Shown here piece by piece: positions 50,218-58,739 of a stretch of DNA of 64,000 nucleotides; the stretch's first letter is position 1, and every line of letters starts with the position of its first letter. A program made the position numbers and the translations under genes. The DNA is from Streptomyces celluloflavus (lineage in GTDB: Bacteria; Actinomycetota; Actinomycetes; Streptomycetales; Streptomycetaceae): contig JOEL01000022.1 of the NCBI GenBank assembly GCA_000720995.1, forward strand, positions 1-64,000, in the 5' to 3' direction. A model generated the notes under the pieces. That model was not told where the DNA came from. It made no database searches and worked only from the letters and a program-made list of their open reading frames with translations.

Positions 50218-51699
50218 TCATTCGGTGATGAGGTAGCGCGGGGCCTGCGGTCCTTCGATGGTGATCCACTGGAGTTCGGTGAATTCCTCCAGTCCGGCCC
50301 GTCCGCCGGACTTGCCGTAGCCGCTGTTCTTCACCCCGCCGAAGGGGATCTGCGGTTCGTCGTCGAGGGTGGCGCCGTTGATGTGGCACATGCCGGTGTT
50401 GATGCGCTTGGCCAGGTTCAGGGCGAGGGGGATGTCCCGGGTGAAGATGGCCGAGGTGAGGCCGTAGTCGTTGTCGTTGGCTGCGCGCAGGGCCTCTTCG
50501 TGGCCGTCGACGATGCCGACGGTGACCATGGGGCCGAAGGACTCCTCACGGTAGACGCGCATGCCCGGTGCGACATCGGCCAGCACGGTCGGGGCGAAGC
50601 ACGGGCCGTTGGCCGTTCCGCCCGCCAGTAGGCGTGCGCCCGCTCCGACCGCGTCCTGGATCAGGTCGGTCAGGCGGGATACGGCGTTCCGGCCGACGAC
50701 GGGACCGAGCACGGTCTGCGGGTCACGCGGGTCGCCGCAGGTGATGGTGGCGGCCAGGGCGGCGAGACGCCCGGTGAACTCGTCCGCGACGGCGCGGTCG
50801 ACGATGACGCGTTCGGTTGACAGGCAGCCCTGGCCCGAGTTGGCGAACGCGCCGAAGCCCACTGCGCTGACCGCGTGGTCGAGGTCGGCGTCGGCGAGGA
50901 CGATGACCGGTGCCTTGCCGCCGAGTTCGAGGATCGCCGGTTTCAGATGCGAGGCGGCCTTCTCGCCGATGATGCGGCCGACCCGGGTGGAGCCGGTGAA
51001 GTGGACGCGCCGGACGGCCGGGTGGGCGATGAGTGCGTCGACGACGTCGGGGGCGTCCTCGGGTGCGTTGGTGACCAGGTTGAGCACCCCGTCGGGCAGT
51101 CCGGCCTCGGTGAAGCACTCGGCGACCAGGCCATGGGTGCGCGGTGTCTGCTCCGACGCCTTCATCACGACGGTGTTGCCGAGTACCAGCGCCGCCGGGA
51201 GCGAGGCGCCCACCAGCAGCGCCGGGGCGTTCCAGGGAATGATGCCGGCGACCACGCCGACCGGCTTGCGGATCGCGATCGAGGTGCGCCCCGAGGTTTC
51301 GGAGGGGATGACCTGGCCGGTCAGGCCCTCGTGGGCGGCGCTCGCCGCGTAGCGGATCTTCTCGGTGAGGACCTTGACGTTGTAGGCGCCCCAGGCGGCG
51401 GGGCCGCCCATCTCGGCGGTGATCGCCTCGGTCAGTTCCCCGGCCCGCGCTGCCAGCCTCTCGGCCGCTGTCCACAGGGTGCGGCGGCGCTCGCCGGGTG
51501 CCAGCCCCGCCCAGGCGCCGAATGCCTGCTCGGCTGCCTCGACTGCGCGCACGACGTCCGCCGTGCGAGCGGCGGCGGCGCGGGAGGCCACGTGGCCGGT
51601 GAACGGGTCGTGCACCGCGTAGATCCGGTTGTCCGCTGCCTGCTGCCAGGCGCCGCCGATCAGCAGCCTCTGGATGGGGGTCTCGGTGGTGGAGGTCAT
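50218..51699 (-). CDS. NAD(P)-dependent aldehyde dehydrogenase
   Basis: A 493-residue ALDH superfamily enzyme that oxidises an aldehyde to its acid. Oxyanion Asn in IPWNAPALL, general base Glu258 (LELGGKAP), nucleophile Cys292 (NSGQGCLSTERV), and the NAD site FTGSTRVGRIIGEKAA are all intact. The sequence type is close to aromatic/salicylaldehyde and benzaldehyde dehydrogenases, but the substrate is not certain. The flavodoxin-like gene lies 70 bases upstream on the same strand; together with the divergent TetR they form a likely inducible unit. Confidence 0.95.
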   Translation of the reverse strand: MTSTTETPIQRLLIGGAWQQAADNRIYAVHDPFTGHVASRAAAARTADVVRAVEAAEQAFGAWAGLAPGERRRTLWTAAERLAARAGELTEAITAEMGGPAAWGAYNVKVLTEKIRYAASAAHEGLTGQVIPSETSGRTSIAIRKPVGVVAGIIPWNAPALLVGASLPAALVLGNTVVMKASEQTPRTHGLVAECFTEAGLPDGVLNLVTNAPEDAPDVVDALIAHPAVRRVHFTGSTRVGRIIGEKAASHLKPAILELGGKAPVIVLADADLDHAVSAVGFGAFANSGQGCLSTERVIVDRAVADEFTGRLAALAATITCGDPRDPQTVLGPVVGRNAVSRLTDLIQDAVGAGARLLAGGTANGPCFAPTVLADVAPGMRVYREESFGPMVTVGIVDGHEEALRAANDNDYGLTSAIFTRDIPLALNLAKRINTGMCHINGATLDDEPQIPFGGVKNSGYGKSGGRAGLEEFTELQWITIEGPQAPRYLITE

Positions 51700-51769
51700 G
51701 TGCTCTCCCGTCCCGCTCGCCCCGCCCTCAGAGGGCGGAGCGAGCGGTGGTGGTGTGCGGGCGTCGGGG

Positions 51770-52354
51770 TCACCGCCGGGCGGCCAGGCCGTCGCGGTGG
51801 ATGCGGGTCTGTTCGGCGACGCGGCGGCCGAGGTGGCGCGCGGTGCTCAGGTCGGCGTCGTGGACGGCGGCGGTGTCGTTGAAACTCTGCGCACCGGCGC
51901 CGAGGTAGAAGCCGAGCCGGTTGTCGTCCTCGGGGCCGGAGGTGGTGGTGTTCCAGCCCGGCAGCAGGCCCAGGCTCACCCAGAGCATGCCGTGCTGGGC
52001 GGCCAGGACGGCGAAGTACTGCAAGGTGTGCATCTTGTCGCCGCTCATGGAGCCGGAGTTGGTGAATCCGGCGGCGAGCTTGTCGCTCCAGGCGCGGGTC
52101 ATCCAACGCTTGCTGGTGGCTTCGGCGAAGGCGTGGAAGGCTCCGGAGGCGGTGCCCATGTAGGTGGGGGAGCCGAAGATGATGGCGTCGGCGCAATCCA
52201 GCACCTCCCAGTCCGCATCGCTGAGGGAGGCGACGTCCACGCGGTGGACCTGCGTCCCGGAAACGGAGTGCGCGCCGTCGGCCACGGCCGCGGCGATCTG
52301 CGCCGTGTGGCCGTAGCCGGAGTACGAGGCGATGGCGATCGTGGTGTCGGACAT
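51770..52354 (-). CDS. Flavodoxin-fold NAD(P)H:quinone reductase-like protein
   Basis: A 194-residue WrbA/flavodoxin-family protein. The FMN phosphate loop is IASYSGYGHTAQIA, GSPTYMGTASGAFHAF is the second flavin loop, and GSMSGDKMHTLQYF the third. It likely reduces quinones or other electrophiles with two electrons. It starts at 52354 and is divergent from the TetR gene, with palindromes in the gap that could be its operator. It probably shares a transcript with the aldehyde dehydrogenase. Confidence 0.9.
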   Translation of the reverse strand: MSDTTIAIASYSGYGHTAQIAAAVADGAHSVSGTQVHRVDVASLSDADWEVLDCADAIIFGSPTYMGTASGAFHAFAEATSKRWMTRAWSDKLAAGFTNSGSMSGDKMHTLQYFAVLAAQHGMLWVSLGLLPGWNTTTSGPEDDNRLGFYLGAGAQSFNDTAAVHDADLSTARHLGRRVAEQTRIHRDGLAARR

Positions 52355-52582
52355 GGTTGCTTCCTCTCATGACGCCGGCGAGTGCTGACGCGGCGTCCTG
52401 GAATGCCGGCGAGGTGGGCTGACGGTCCGCCCGGGCCGCGAAGGGCTGCGGGACGGGCTCGGGTGGCACGCGTGGCGGATTCGGTACGCGGCCGGAACGA
52501 GAGCCCCCTGGACCCCTGTGCCGGTGCGGGCCCGTGCAGGTGCAGCCCTTGATCGGCGGCCGTCTTGATCGGTGATCCGAGA

Positions 52583-52626
52583 TTATCGTAACGCTGATAA
52601 GTCGCCGATACGCAAGAAGGCGTATC
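52583..52626. promoter_or_regulatory. Two palindromes between flavodoxin and TetR genes (candidate TetR operators)
   Basis: TTATC (52583-52587) and GATAA (52596-52600) are inverted around 8 bases. GATACGC (52607-52613) and GCGTATC (52620-52626) are a perfect 7-bp inverted repeat with a 6-base spacer, ending 8 bases before the TetR ATG. The stretch is AT-rich for this genome and sits in the divergent promoter region, typical for autoregulating TetR repressors. Confidence 0.7.
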
Positions 52627-52634
52627 ATCGTTCC

Positions 52635-53339
52635 ATGGATGAGGACAGGCGCGCCGCCAGGTACCAGGTTCTGCAGGTCGCAGCCGAACTGCTGGAGGAG
52701 GGAGGCAGTGAGGCGGTTTCCACGCGGGCCGTCGCCGCCGCGGCAGGGATCACGGCACCGACGCTGTACCGGATGTTCGGGGACAAGGACGGACTCCTCG
52801 CCGAGCTGGCCGTCCACGGATTCGAGAGGTATCTGGCCGAGAAGCGCGAGGCGTTGTCCCGATCCGAGGACCCGGTGGCCGATCTCTACCGGGGCTGGGA
52901 CCTGCACGTCGACTTCGGCCTGCGGCACCCCGCGTTCTACCTGCTCATGTACGGAACGGCCCGCCCCGGCCGCAAGCCCCCGGCCGCCGACGAGGCGCAC
53001 GCCCTGCTGGTGGGCCTGCTGGACCGGGCCGCCGCCGACGCGCGCCTCCGGGTGCCGGTGGAGGAGGCGAGCCGCGTGGTCCACGCCGCGACAACCGGAG
53101 CCACCCTGGCGCTGATCGGCGAGGAAGCGTCGCACCGGAATCTGTCGACCTCGACACGGCTGCGGAACATCGTCATCGGGTCCATCACCACCGACCCGCC
53201 CGTCGCCACCGCCACGGACCTGGCATCCCGGGCGCTCGCACTCGACGCCGCGCTGACCCTTGAGGACGGCGCCGCGCCCCCATTGCGTGACGCCGAGACG
53301 GCGCTGCTGCGCGACTGGCTGCACCGCCTCGCCGAGTAG
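52635..53339 (+). CDS. TetR/AcrR-family transcriptional repressor
   Basis: A 234-residue repressor with an N-terminal TetR helix-turn-helix: ELLEEGGSEAVSTRAVAAAA, GITAPTLYRMFGDKDGLLAE (about 20-60), and an all-helical ligand-binding C-terminal domain. ATG 52635 follows the palindrome GATACGC-n6-GCGTATC. It presumably represses itself and the divergent flavodoxin/aldehyde dehydrogenase genes until a quinone or aldehyde-like ligand binds. Confidence 0.93.
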   Translation: MDEDRRAARYQVLQVAAELLEEGGSEAVSTRAVAAAAGITAPTLYRMFGDKDGLLAELAVHGFERYLAEKREALSRSEDPVADLYRGWDLHVDFGLRHPAFYLLMYGTARPGRKPPAADEAHALLVGLLDRAAADARLRVPVEEASRVVHAATTGATLALIGEEASHRNLSTSTRLRNIVIGSITTDPPVATATDLASRALALDAALTLEDGAAPPLRDAETALLRDWLHRLAE

Positions 53340-53419
53340 CGCAGACCGCTGCGGCGTCGGGCGCCGCGACCGACCCCGGTCGTCGCCCGGCCGTGAGCCC
53401 GATGCCGGGGCCGGCTCGT

Positions 53420-53887
53420 TCAGTCGCGGCTGGTGGCCTGCTTCCCGGACCATGCGGCGGCGTCGGCGCCGTATCGGACCAAGAGGCGCGCGAACTGGAT
53501 CTGCTCCTCCGGCGACCAGGCGGCGGTGATCTCCTGGAACGCCTTGCGCTGCTCGGCGGCGAAGCGGTTGCGTTCGGCCTCGCCGTGCTCGGTGAGTTCG
53601 AGCACGGTGCGGCGACCGTCGGACTGGGACGCCGCCCGGCGCAGCAGCCCCTCCTCGATGCAGGCGGCGACGGTCCGGCTGGCCACCGGCTGGGCGACGC
53701 CCATCGCGGCGGCGAGGCCACCGACGGTCGTCTCGCCCGGCGCATCGGCGATCACATTGAGTACGAGATTGCGGGAGAGGTCCTTGCTCGATGCCGGTGC
53801 GCGTCGTCGCAGGCGTGACAACGCCGGGCCGATCTGATCCAGCACCAGGTCGTCGGGGGTCCGCTCGGAGGAAGACGCGCTACTCAT
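53420..53887 (-). CDS. MarR-family transcriptional regulator
   Basis: A 155-residue winged-helix regulator: LSRNLVLNVIADAPGETTV, GGLAAAMGVAQPVASRTVAA and SDGRRTVLELTEHGEAERNR give the MarR core (wing with SDGRR). Start at 53887 (MSSASSSE). It is divergent from the amidohydrolase gene across 100 bases that contain a long palindrome, and it converges on the TetR gene. Confidence 0.93.
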   Translation of the reverse strand: MSSASSSERTPDDLVLDQIGPALSRLRRRAPASSKDLSRNLVLNVIADAPGETTVGGLAAAMGVAQPVASRTVAACIEEGLLRRAASQSDGRRTVLELTEHGEAERNRFAAEQRKAFQEITAAWSPEEQIQFARLLVRYGADAAAWSGKQATSRD

Positions 53888-53910
53888 GTACGTGAGTCTA
53901 GGCGCGCCCG

Positions 53911-53960
53911 CACATTTGCATACCTTCTCGCAAGTGCATAGCATCGGGTATGTAAATGTG
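53911..53960. promoter_or_regulatory. Candidate MarR operator: 14-bp inverted repeat
   Basis: CACATTTGCATACC (53911-53924) and GGTATGTAAATGTG (53947-53960) are inverted copies with 13 of 14 matches around a 22-base spacer; TGCATA occurs again within the spacer. The AT-rich repeat lies in the divergent promoter of the MarR and amidohydrolase genes. Confidence 0.75.
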
Positions 53961-53987
53961 GCGAGCGAGGAAGTGAGACGGACTGCT

Positions 53988-55202
53988 ATGGCACTCACCG
54001 CGATCACCAACGCCCGGGTCTTCGACGGGGAGAAGACCCTCGGCGTGCGGACCGTGGTCATCGACGGCGCAAGGATCGCTCGCGTCGGTGGCGATGCTCC
54101 CCCGGACAGCGAGATCGTCGACGGAGGCGGCGCCACCTTGCTGCCGGGACTGATTGACGCCCATGTTCACTCCGCCCCGGGCTCCCTGGCGCTCGCCCTG
54201 CGGTTCGGGGTGACGACCGAACTGGAGATGCAGGGGATGAACACCCGGGAGAACCGGGGGCTCATCACCGACGACGACACCGTGGCCGATGTGCGTTCCG
54301 CCGGCTTCGCCATCACCCCGCCCGGTGGCCACCCGAGCGAGCTGATGCCCGAAGGCTTCCGGCCGAAGTGGGACCTCCCCCCGGTGATGCCCCTGATGCC
54401 GTTCTCCACGACTCCCGAGGAAGCGGCCGCCTTCGTCCCCCAACTCCTCGCCCGGGGCTCCGACTTCATCAAGTTCATGATTGACGACGGCAGCGTGGAG
54501 GGACACCCCGGGCTGCCCTCGCTCGACCAGGCCACCGTGAACGCCGGTGTGGCGGAAGCCAAGAAGTACGGTGCCCTCACCGTGGCTCACGCGCTGACCG
54601 TGGAGGCCACCAGAATGGCCGCCGAAGCCGGTATCGACGGCGTCGCCCACGTGTTCATGGACCAGCCACATGCCGACGAGATCATCGGTCTCATCAAGGA
54701 CGCGGGCACGTTCGTCATTCCCTGCATCAGCCTCAATGCCTCGATGATGGGGATCACCGGCAGCGCACTCGCCGACGACCCCCGGGTCGCCGCACGCCTC
54801 GACAGCAAGTGGGACCGGACCCTGCGCTCCAGCTACAACCGCTACCCGCAGGGCAAACTCGACGACGTGTACGACACCGTGCGCGCTCTGGACACTGCCG
54901 GCATCGACGTGCTGGCCGGCACCGACGTCTCCATGCCCGAGACGTTCTTCGGGGGCCTGGCGCACGGAGCGAGCCTGCACCACGAACTGCAGTACCTCGT
55001 GGCAGCCGGCCTCACACCCTCACGAGCCCTGCGAGCAGCCACAGCGACCACAGCCCGCCGCTTCCGCCTCAGCGACCGGGGCCGCATCGCCGAGGGACTC
55101 CGCGCCGACCTCCTGCTGGTCGACGGCGACCCGACCGAAAACATCAGCGACACCCTCAACACCCGCGCCATCTGGCGCCGCGGCACCCGCCTGGCGGAAT
55201 GA
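53988..55202 (+). CDS. Amidohydrolase-superfamily protein (imidazolonepropionase/prolidase-like)
   Basis: A 404-residue metal-dependent hydrolase. GLIDAHVHSAPG gives the HxH metal motif; further ligands are probably Lys in DFIKFMIDDGS, His in LTVAHALTVEA and GVAHVFMDQP, and Asp in VLAGTDVSMPE. GLRADLLLVDGDPTENISD is the typical composite beta-sandwich end. It likely cleaves a cyclic or peptide-like amide; the substrate is unknown. ATG 53988 was chosen as the compositional start. It is controlled, very likely, by the divergent MarR. Confidence 0.92.
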   Translation: MALTAITNARVFDGEKTLGVRTVVIDGARIARVGGDAPPDSEIVDGGGATLLPGLIDAHVHSAPGSLALALRFGVTTELEMQGMNTRENRGLITDDDTVADVRSAGFAITPPGGHPSELMPEGFRPKWDLPPVMPLMPFSTTPEEAAAFVPQLLARGSDFIKFMIDDGSVEGHPGLPSLDQATVNAGVAEAKKYGALTVAHALTVEATRMAAEAGIDGVAHVFMDQPHADEIIGLIKDAGTFVIPCISLNASMMGITGSALADDPRVAARLDSKWDRTLRSSYNRYPQGKLDDVYDTVRALDTAGIDVLAGTDVSMPETFFGGLAHGASLHHELQYLVAAGLTPSRALRAATATTARRFRLSDRGRIAEGLRADLLLVDGDPTENISDTLNTRAIWRRGTRLAE

Positions 55203-55898
55203 CAGCAGTCCGTCAGGCGGTGGATGCGGGCGAGGGGCGTGAGTGACCCGCTATGCGTTCGATGCTGCTCCAGGCAGTAGCGGGCCAGGCCGGCGCGCAG
55301 GGCCAGGTGTTCGCGCATGCCGGCACCGATGCGCTCGCCGACCGCAGACTCCCCTTCTACTGCCGACGGTTCCGTCCGGACGCAGCGCCCGTCGGGGACT
55401 CAACGGGCGGCGCCTACGGCTTGTGGGGGAGGGCGCCTTGGCAACGCGGAAGGAACAAGAAAAGGAGCAACAGAAGCAGGGCGACGAGGACAGCAAGGTG
55501 TGCCGCTGCGGGTGGTGTCGGTAGCACCCGCCTTCGACGGCGCGGTGTGAGCGAGGGCACCCGGCAGTCTGGCGCCGAGCGGCTCGGTAGCCCGATATGA
55601 CCCCAGGCGCTGCCGCCCTCCGCCGGGGAGCGACGAAACGCCATCGGCGATCGAACTGTCGGCCCGGCGCCGCCCCTCCCCGTGGGGCGGAGCCGGGCCG
55701 ATCACGGCTACAGCCCGGCTCCGGACTCGTCCACGGCCAAGGTCCGCAGGGGACGGTGGCCCTGCTCGTCGAGCCGGGCGAGTTCACGGTCATGGCCGAC
55801 GGTGATGGAGCCGTAGTGGTTGACCACCGAGCCGCGGGCCGGGGAGATGTGCGCCAGGACCTCGGCGCCCACCTCTCGGCCGGCGCCGCGCATGCTGG
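55203..55898. other. Gene-poor stretch between amidohydrolase and recombinase remnant
   Basis: About 700 bases with no gene I can support. Minus-strand pieces such as MREHLALRAGLARYCLEQH (near 55260-55318) and SVVNHYGSITVGHDRELARL (near 55740-55830) look protein-like and may be ends of lost genes. A polar run around 55440-55500 (GAACAAGAAAAGGAGCAAC) is unlike its surroundings. Confidence 0.35.
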
Positions 55899-56905
55899 TC
55901 AGCTTCCGTCCTGGCTGCGGGTGATCGTGTCGGTGCGGGCGTCGACGCCGACCCCGCGGACGGCCTGGGGTGGCCCGTCAGCGAGGCGGGTCTGCGCCAG
56001 CTTGAGAATGATGCGTCCGAGGGCGTCTTGTTCCTCGCGGCGTCCGGCGAGCCAGACGTTGTCCTCACCCATCGGCTCTCCGGTCCGGGCCGTGAACGCG
56101 TTCTGCCGTTCCTCGATGAGCTGGGCGGTGCGTTGTTGCTGGGCGGTGAGTTCAGGCAGGAAGGTGGCATCTGTGGCGAACTTTTCGCAGGTCAGGCAGG
56201 CATTTGCCGTCGAGCATGCCTGGCGGGACGGCCGCAGACACAGTCCGTTGGGCAGGATCCGGTCGGTGCACTTGTCCAGCTCCAGCATGTCGTAGAGGTC
56301 GCGCGAATCGGTGGCCGGCTCCCGGGCATCGGCGGTGATCTTCCGGTAGCGAAGGAACTCCCGCTCGTGGGTCTCGGCGAGGGTCTGCGCGTAGTGCATC
56401 AGCATGGCCGGTGAGAGGTGGCCGAAGCAGCGCTGGACGACGTGCAGCGGGACACCAGCGTTGAGCAGGCTGGTGGCCTTGGTGTGCCGGAACCGGTGGG
56501 TGCGGTTGAAGTCCACCAGCTGCTCGGCGCCGTCGCGGATATCAAGGCGGCGGGCGAACTCGGACAGAGTCTGGCGGATGCGCTCAACGGGATACGGCTT
56601 GTCGGCGTTCCGGTTCATCTTGTGGGCCAGGAAGAGGTACTTGGGGCCCGCACCCGCCGCCCAGCGGGGCCTGAGGTGGGTGTCGGCCCACTGCTGCTGG
56701 GCGGGGATGATGGCGACGACCTCGGCGTCGACGAGGATGGTGTCCGGTGCCTGATCGATCTTCGTCTGCCGGCAGCGCAGTTCGGCGACTTCGCGAAGGA
56801 GATGAAGTGAAGACCCGCCGCTGGGCTCCATCTCCACCCACCGTGCCGAGTTCGTTGCCGAGTCCTTGAGGTCTCCCGCTCGGGCAACCGGTGGCTTGCC
56901 GGTGC
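55899..56905 (-). pseudogene. Tyrosine recombinase (integrase), N-terminus lost to an IS3 fragment
   Basis: About 330 C-terminal residues remain in one intact frame: LLREVAELRCRQTKIDQAPD, PKYLFLAHKMNRNADKPYP, the catalytic block THRFRHTKATSLLNAG (H-x-x-R), FGHLSPAMLMHYAQTL with His and the Tyr nucleophile, then a Cys-rich tail (CTDRILPNGLCLRPSRQACS, ANACLTCEKFATDATF). The catalytic N-terminal Arg block is missing: upstream of about 56905 the same frame is simply antisense to an IS3-type transposase. The Cys-rich tail suggests a Tn554-like large recombinase, not a simple phage integrase. Confidence 0.8.
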
Positions 56906-57411
56906 CGGCGTACGGGTCGCGCGCCAGACCGACGATGACGCCCTGGCTGCGGAGATCCGTGAGACCCACACCGATCACAAGGGCGTCTACGGAGTGCGGC
57001 GCCGGGTGCTCGGCTGGTCGATGGCCCCGCACATGTGGGCCGAACTGGTCATCGACGCACTGGAGATGGCGGTGGCGACCCGCGGCGGCGGTACGGACGG
57101 GGGTGATCTTCCACGCGGACCGCGGCGCACAAAGCACCCCCGCCGTGTTCGCGCAGGTCTGCGACGGTTTCAAGACTGGCAGGAGCATGGGCCGGGTCGG
57201 CTCAAGCTATGACAACGTCCTCGCCGAGAGTTTCTGACAGGACCTCAAGAGAGAAACGATGCGCCAGAGGCTGTTCTCGACGATGTGCCAGGTGAGGCTG
57301 GAGATCTTCCCGTGGCTGACGTACTACAACGCCCGCCGACACCGCAGCGCCCTCAACCACCTCTCGTCCGCCGAGTTCGAACAGCAACACCAGAGCGAAC
57401 GCAGACTCACC
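56906..57411 (+). pseudogene. IS3-family transposase (orfB) remnant
   Basis: Plus-strand pieces: DDDALAAEIRETHTDHKGVY, an internal deletion, RRVLGWSMAPHMWAELVIDA and LEMAVATRGG, a frameshift, TGVIFHADRGAQSTPAVFAQ (second Asp), GSSYDNVLAESF (catalytic Glu), an in-frame TGA at 57235-57237, then QDLKRETMRQRL and LTYYNARRHRSALNHLSSAE. The TGA stands where IS3 transposases have a Trp/Phe (AESFWxxLKxE), i.e. a nonsense change. No terminal repeats were identified. Its 5' end truncates the recombinase on the other strand. Confidence 0.85.
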
Positions 57412-57468
57412 CCCGGAGCAGGAAACCCCGTGCACATGCTCCGGGGGCCACCTCACCAGTCCCCGGAC

Positions 57469-58188
57469 CTACTTGAGCAGCAGTTCGCTCAGCTCTGTTG
57501 GCATGGTGATCATGCAGTCGTGCCCGGTAGGCAGTTCCCACACCCGTGCCGGAGAACCATTGGGCTGTATCGCGGGGACGGGCCGGCGCGTGATGCCTTC
57601 CGGCTCCACGCCGACGCAGTGGATGTGCGTACGCGGAATCACGTTCACGGCCGGGTTGTCCAGCCGGACCGGTTGCTGCAGGCAGAGCGCCGGCTGGTCA
57701 GAGACCATGGCGCGCAGCCACGCGACGTCTGCCGGGTCGGTGACCCCGAACAGACCGAAGGGCGGAGGCATCTCGGGCAGCGGCGGAACGCGCCAGGCAC
57801 TGTCGGACTTCGCAGCCAGGTCAATCAGGTTCTGCGTCATGGGCTGGACGTCGACGGCGGTCTCACCGTGCTCCGGGACCATCGCATCCAGGTACACCAG
57901 GTGTGCGATCCGTTCCGGGACCTCGTTGGCCACGGACGAGATAACCAGTCCCGCGTAGCTGTGACCCACGAGTACCACCTCGGTCAGGTCCTCCTCGTGG
58001 ATCAGCCTGACGACGTCCTCGACGTGCGTATCGAGCCCCACCTCGGGACTGAGCAGGTGCGCCTTGTCGCCGTAGCCGGTCAGTGACGGTGTGAACACGC
58101 GATGTCCGGCGGACTCCAGCAGCGGGACCACGCGCTCCCAGCACCGGCCGTTGTGCCAAGCGCCGTGGACCAGCAGGAATATTGACAT
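57469..58188 (-). CDS. Alpha/beta hydrolase (esterase/hydroxynitrile lyase-like)
   Basis: A 239-residue alpha/beta hydrolase of the plant methylesterase/HNL-like type: FLLVHGAWHNGRCWERVVPL, LTGYGDKAHLL, nucleophile elbow LVGHSYAGLVISSVA and the final His in LPTGHDCMITMP. Start MSIFLLVHG at 58188. Divergent from the HxlR gene with about 160 bases between, so it is probably the regulated target. The IS3 remnant ends about 60 bases beyond its stop. Confidence 0.92.
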   Translation of the reverse strand: MSIFLLVHGAWHNGRCWERVVPLLESAGHRVFTPSLTGYGDKAHLLSPEVGLDTHVEDVVRLIHEEDLTEVVLVGHSYAGLVISSVANEVPERIAHLVYLDAMVPEHGETAVDVQPMTQNLIDLAAKSDSAWRVPPLPEMPPPFGLFGVTDPADVAWLRAMVSDQPALCLQQPVRLDNPAVNVIPRTHIHCVGVEPEGITRRPVPAIQPNGSPARVWELPTGHDCMITMPTELSELLLK

Positions 58189-58346
58189 GATGGGAACGGT
58201 CTTCCTCTTCGGGGAGTGGAGGCGCGGGAACATAGCGGTTCCTATTCGTGCCTCGGTACTCTTTGGGAACTGAAGTCATCGTGGAGCACCTGCCACGCCT
58301 TGAGCAATAGGGCACATTTCGGTGCCCCGGTTCCCTGGAGGTAACT

Positions 58347-58739
58347 ATGACCACAGCTGGCAGCGAGTCGCGGTCGGCGCAGCAGGAGGACCCGTGCAGG
58401 ACCCGCGAAGTGCTTGACATCGTCGGGGACAAATGGTCATTGCTGGTCGTACGCAACCTCAGCCAGGGACCGCGCCGCTTCACCGAACTCAAGCGAGCCA
58501 TCGACGGCATCAGCCAGCGCATGCTCACCGTCACCCTGCGCAGCCTGGAACGCGACGGAATCCTCACGCGGACTGTCCGCAACGTCATGCCGCCGCACGT
58601 CAGCTACGAACTCACGCCGATGGGCAAAACCCTCCGCCAAGCCACCGCGCCCCTGCTGGAGTGGAGCACCATTCACCTGGCACACATCGACGCGGCCCGC
58701 GCCACGTACGACGCCCGCCCCGACACGTCGCCCGCATAG
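58347..58739 (+). CDS. HxlR-family transcriptional regulator
   Basis: A 130-residue winged-helix protein: DPCRTREVLDIVGDKWSLLV is the family signature with its redox-capable N-terminal Cys, then GPRRFTELKRAIDGISQRML and TLRSLERDGILTR. HxlR proteins often sense aldehydes, quinones or disulfide stress and control divergent reductases or hydrolases. CTGGAGG precedes the ATG. Its stop codon is the first base of the terminal repeat of an IS1182-type element, so the last residues may have been altered by the insertion. Confidence 0.92.
   Translation: MTTAGSESRSAQQEDPCRTREVLDIVGDKWSLLVVRNLSQGPRRFTELKRAIDGISQRMLTVTLRSLERDGILTRTVRNVMPPHVSYELTPMGKTLRQATAPLLEWSTIHLAHIDAARATYDARPDTSPA

Noticed and set aside
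55203..55898. Several short open frames on both strands
   Set aside because: None has a ribosome binding site plus consistent codon bias; the protein-like snippets are too short to assign.
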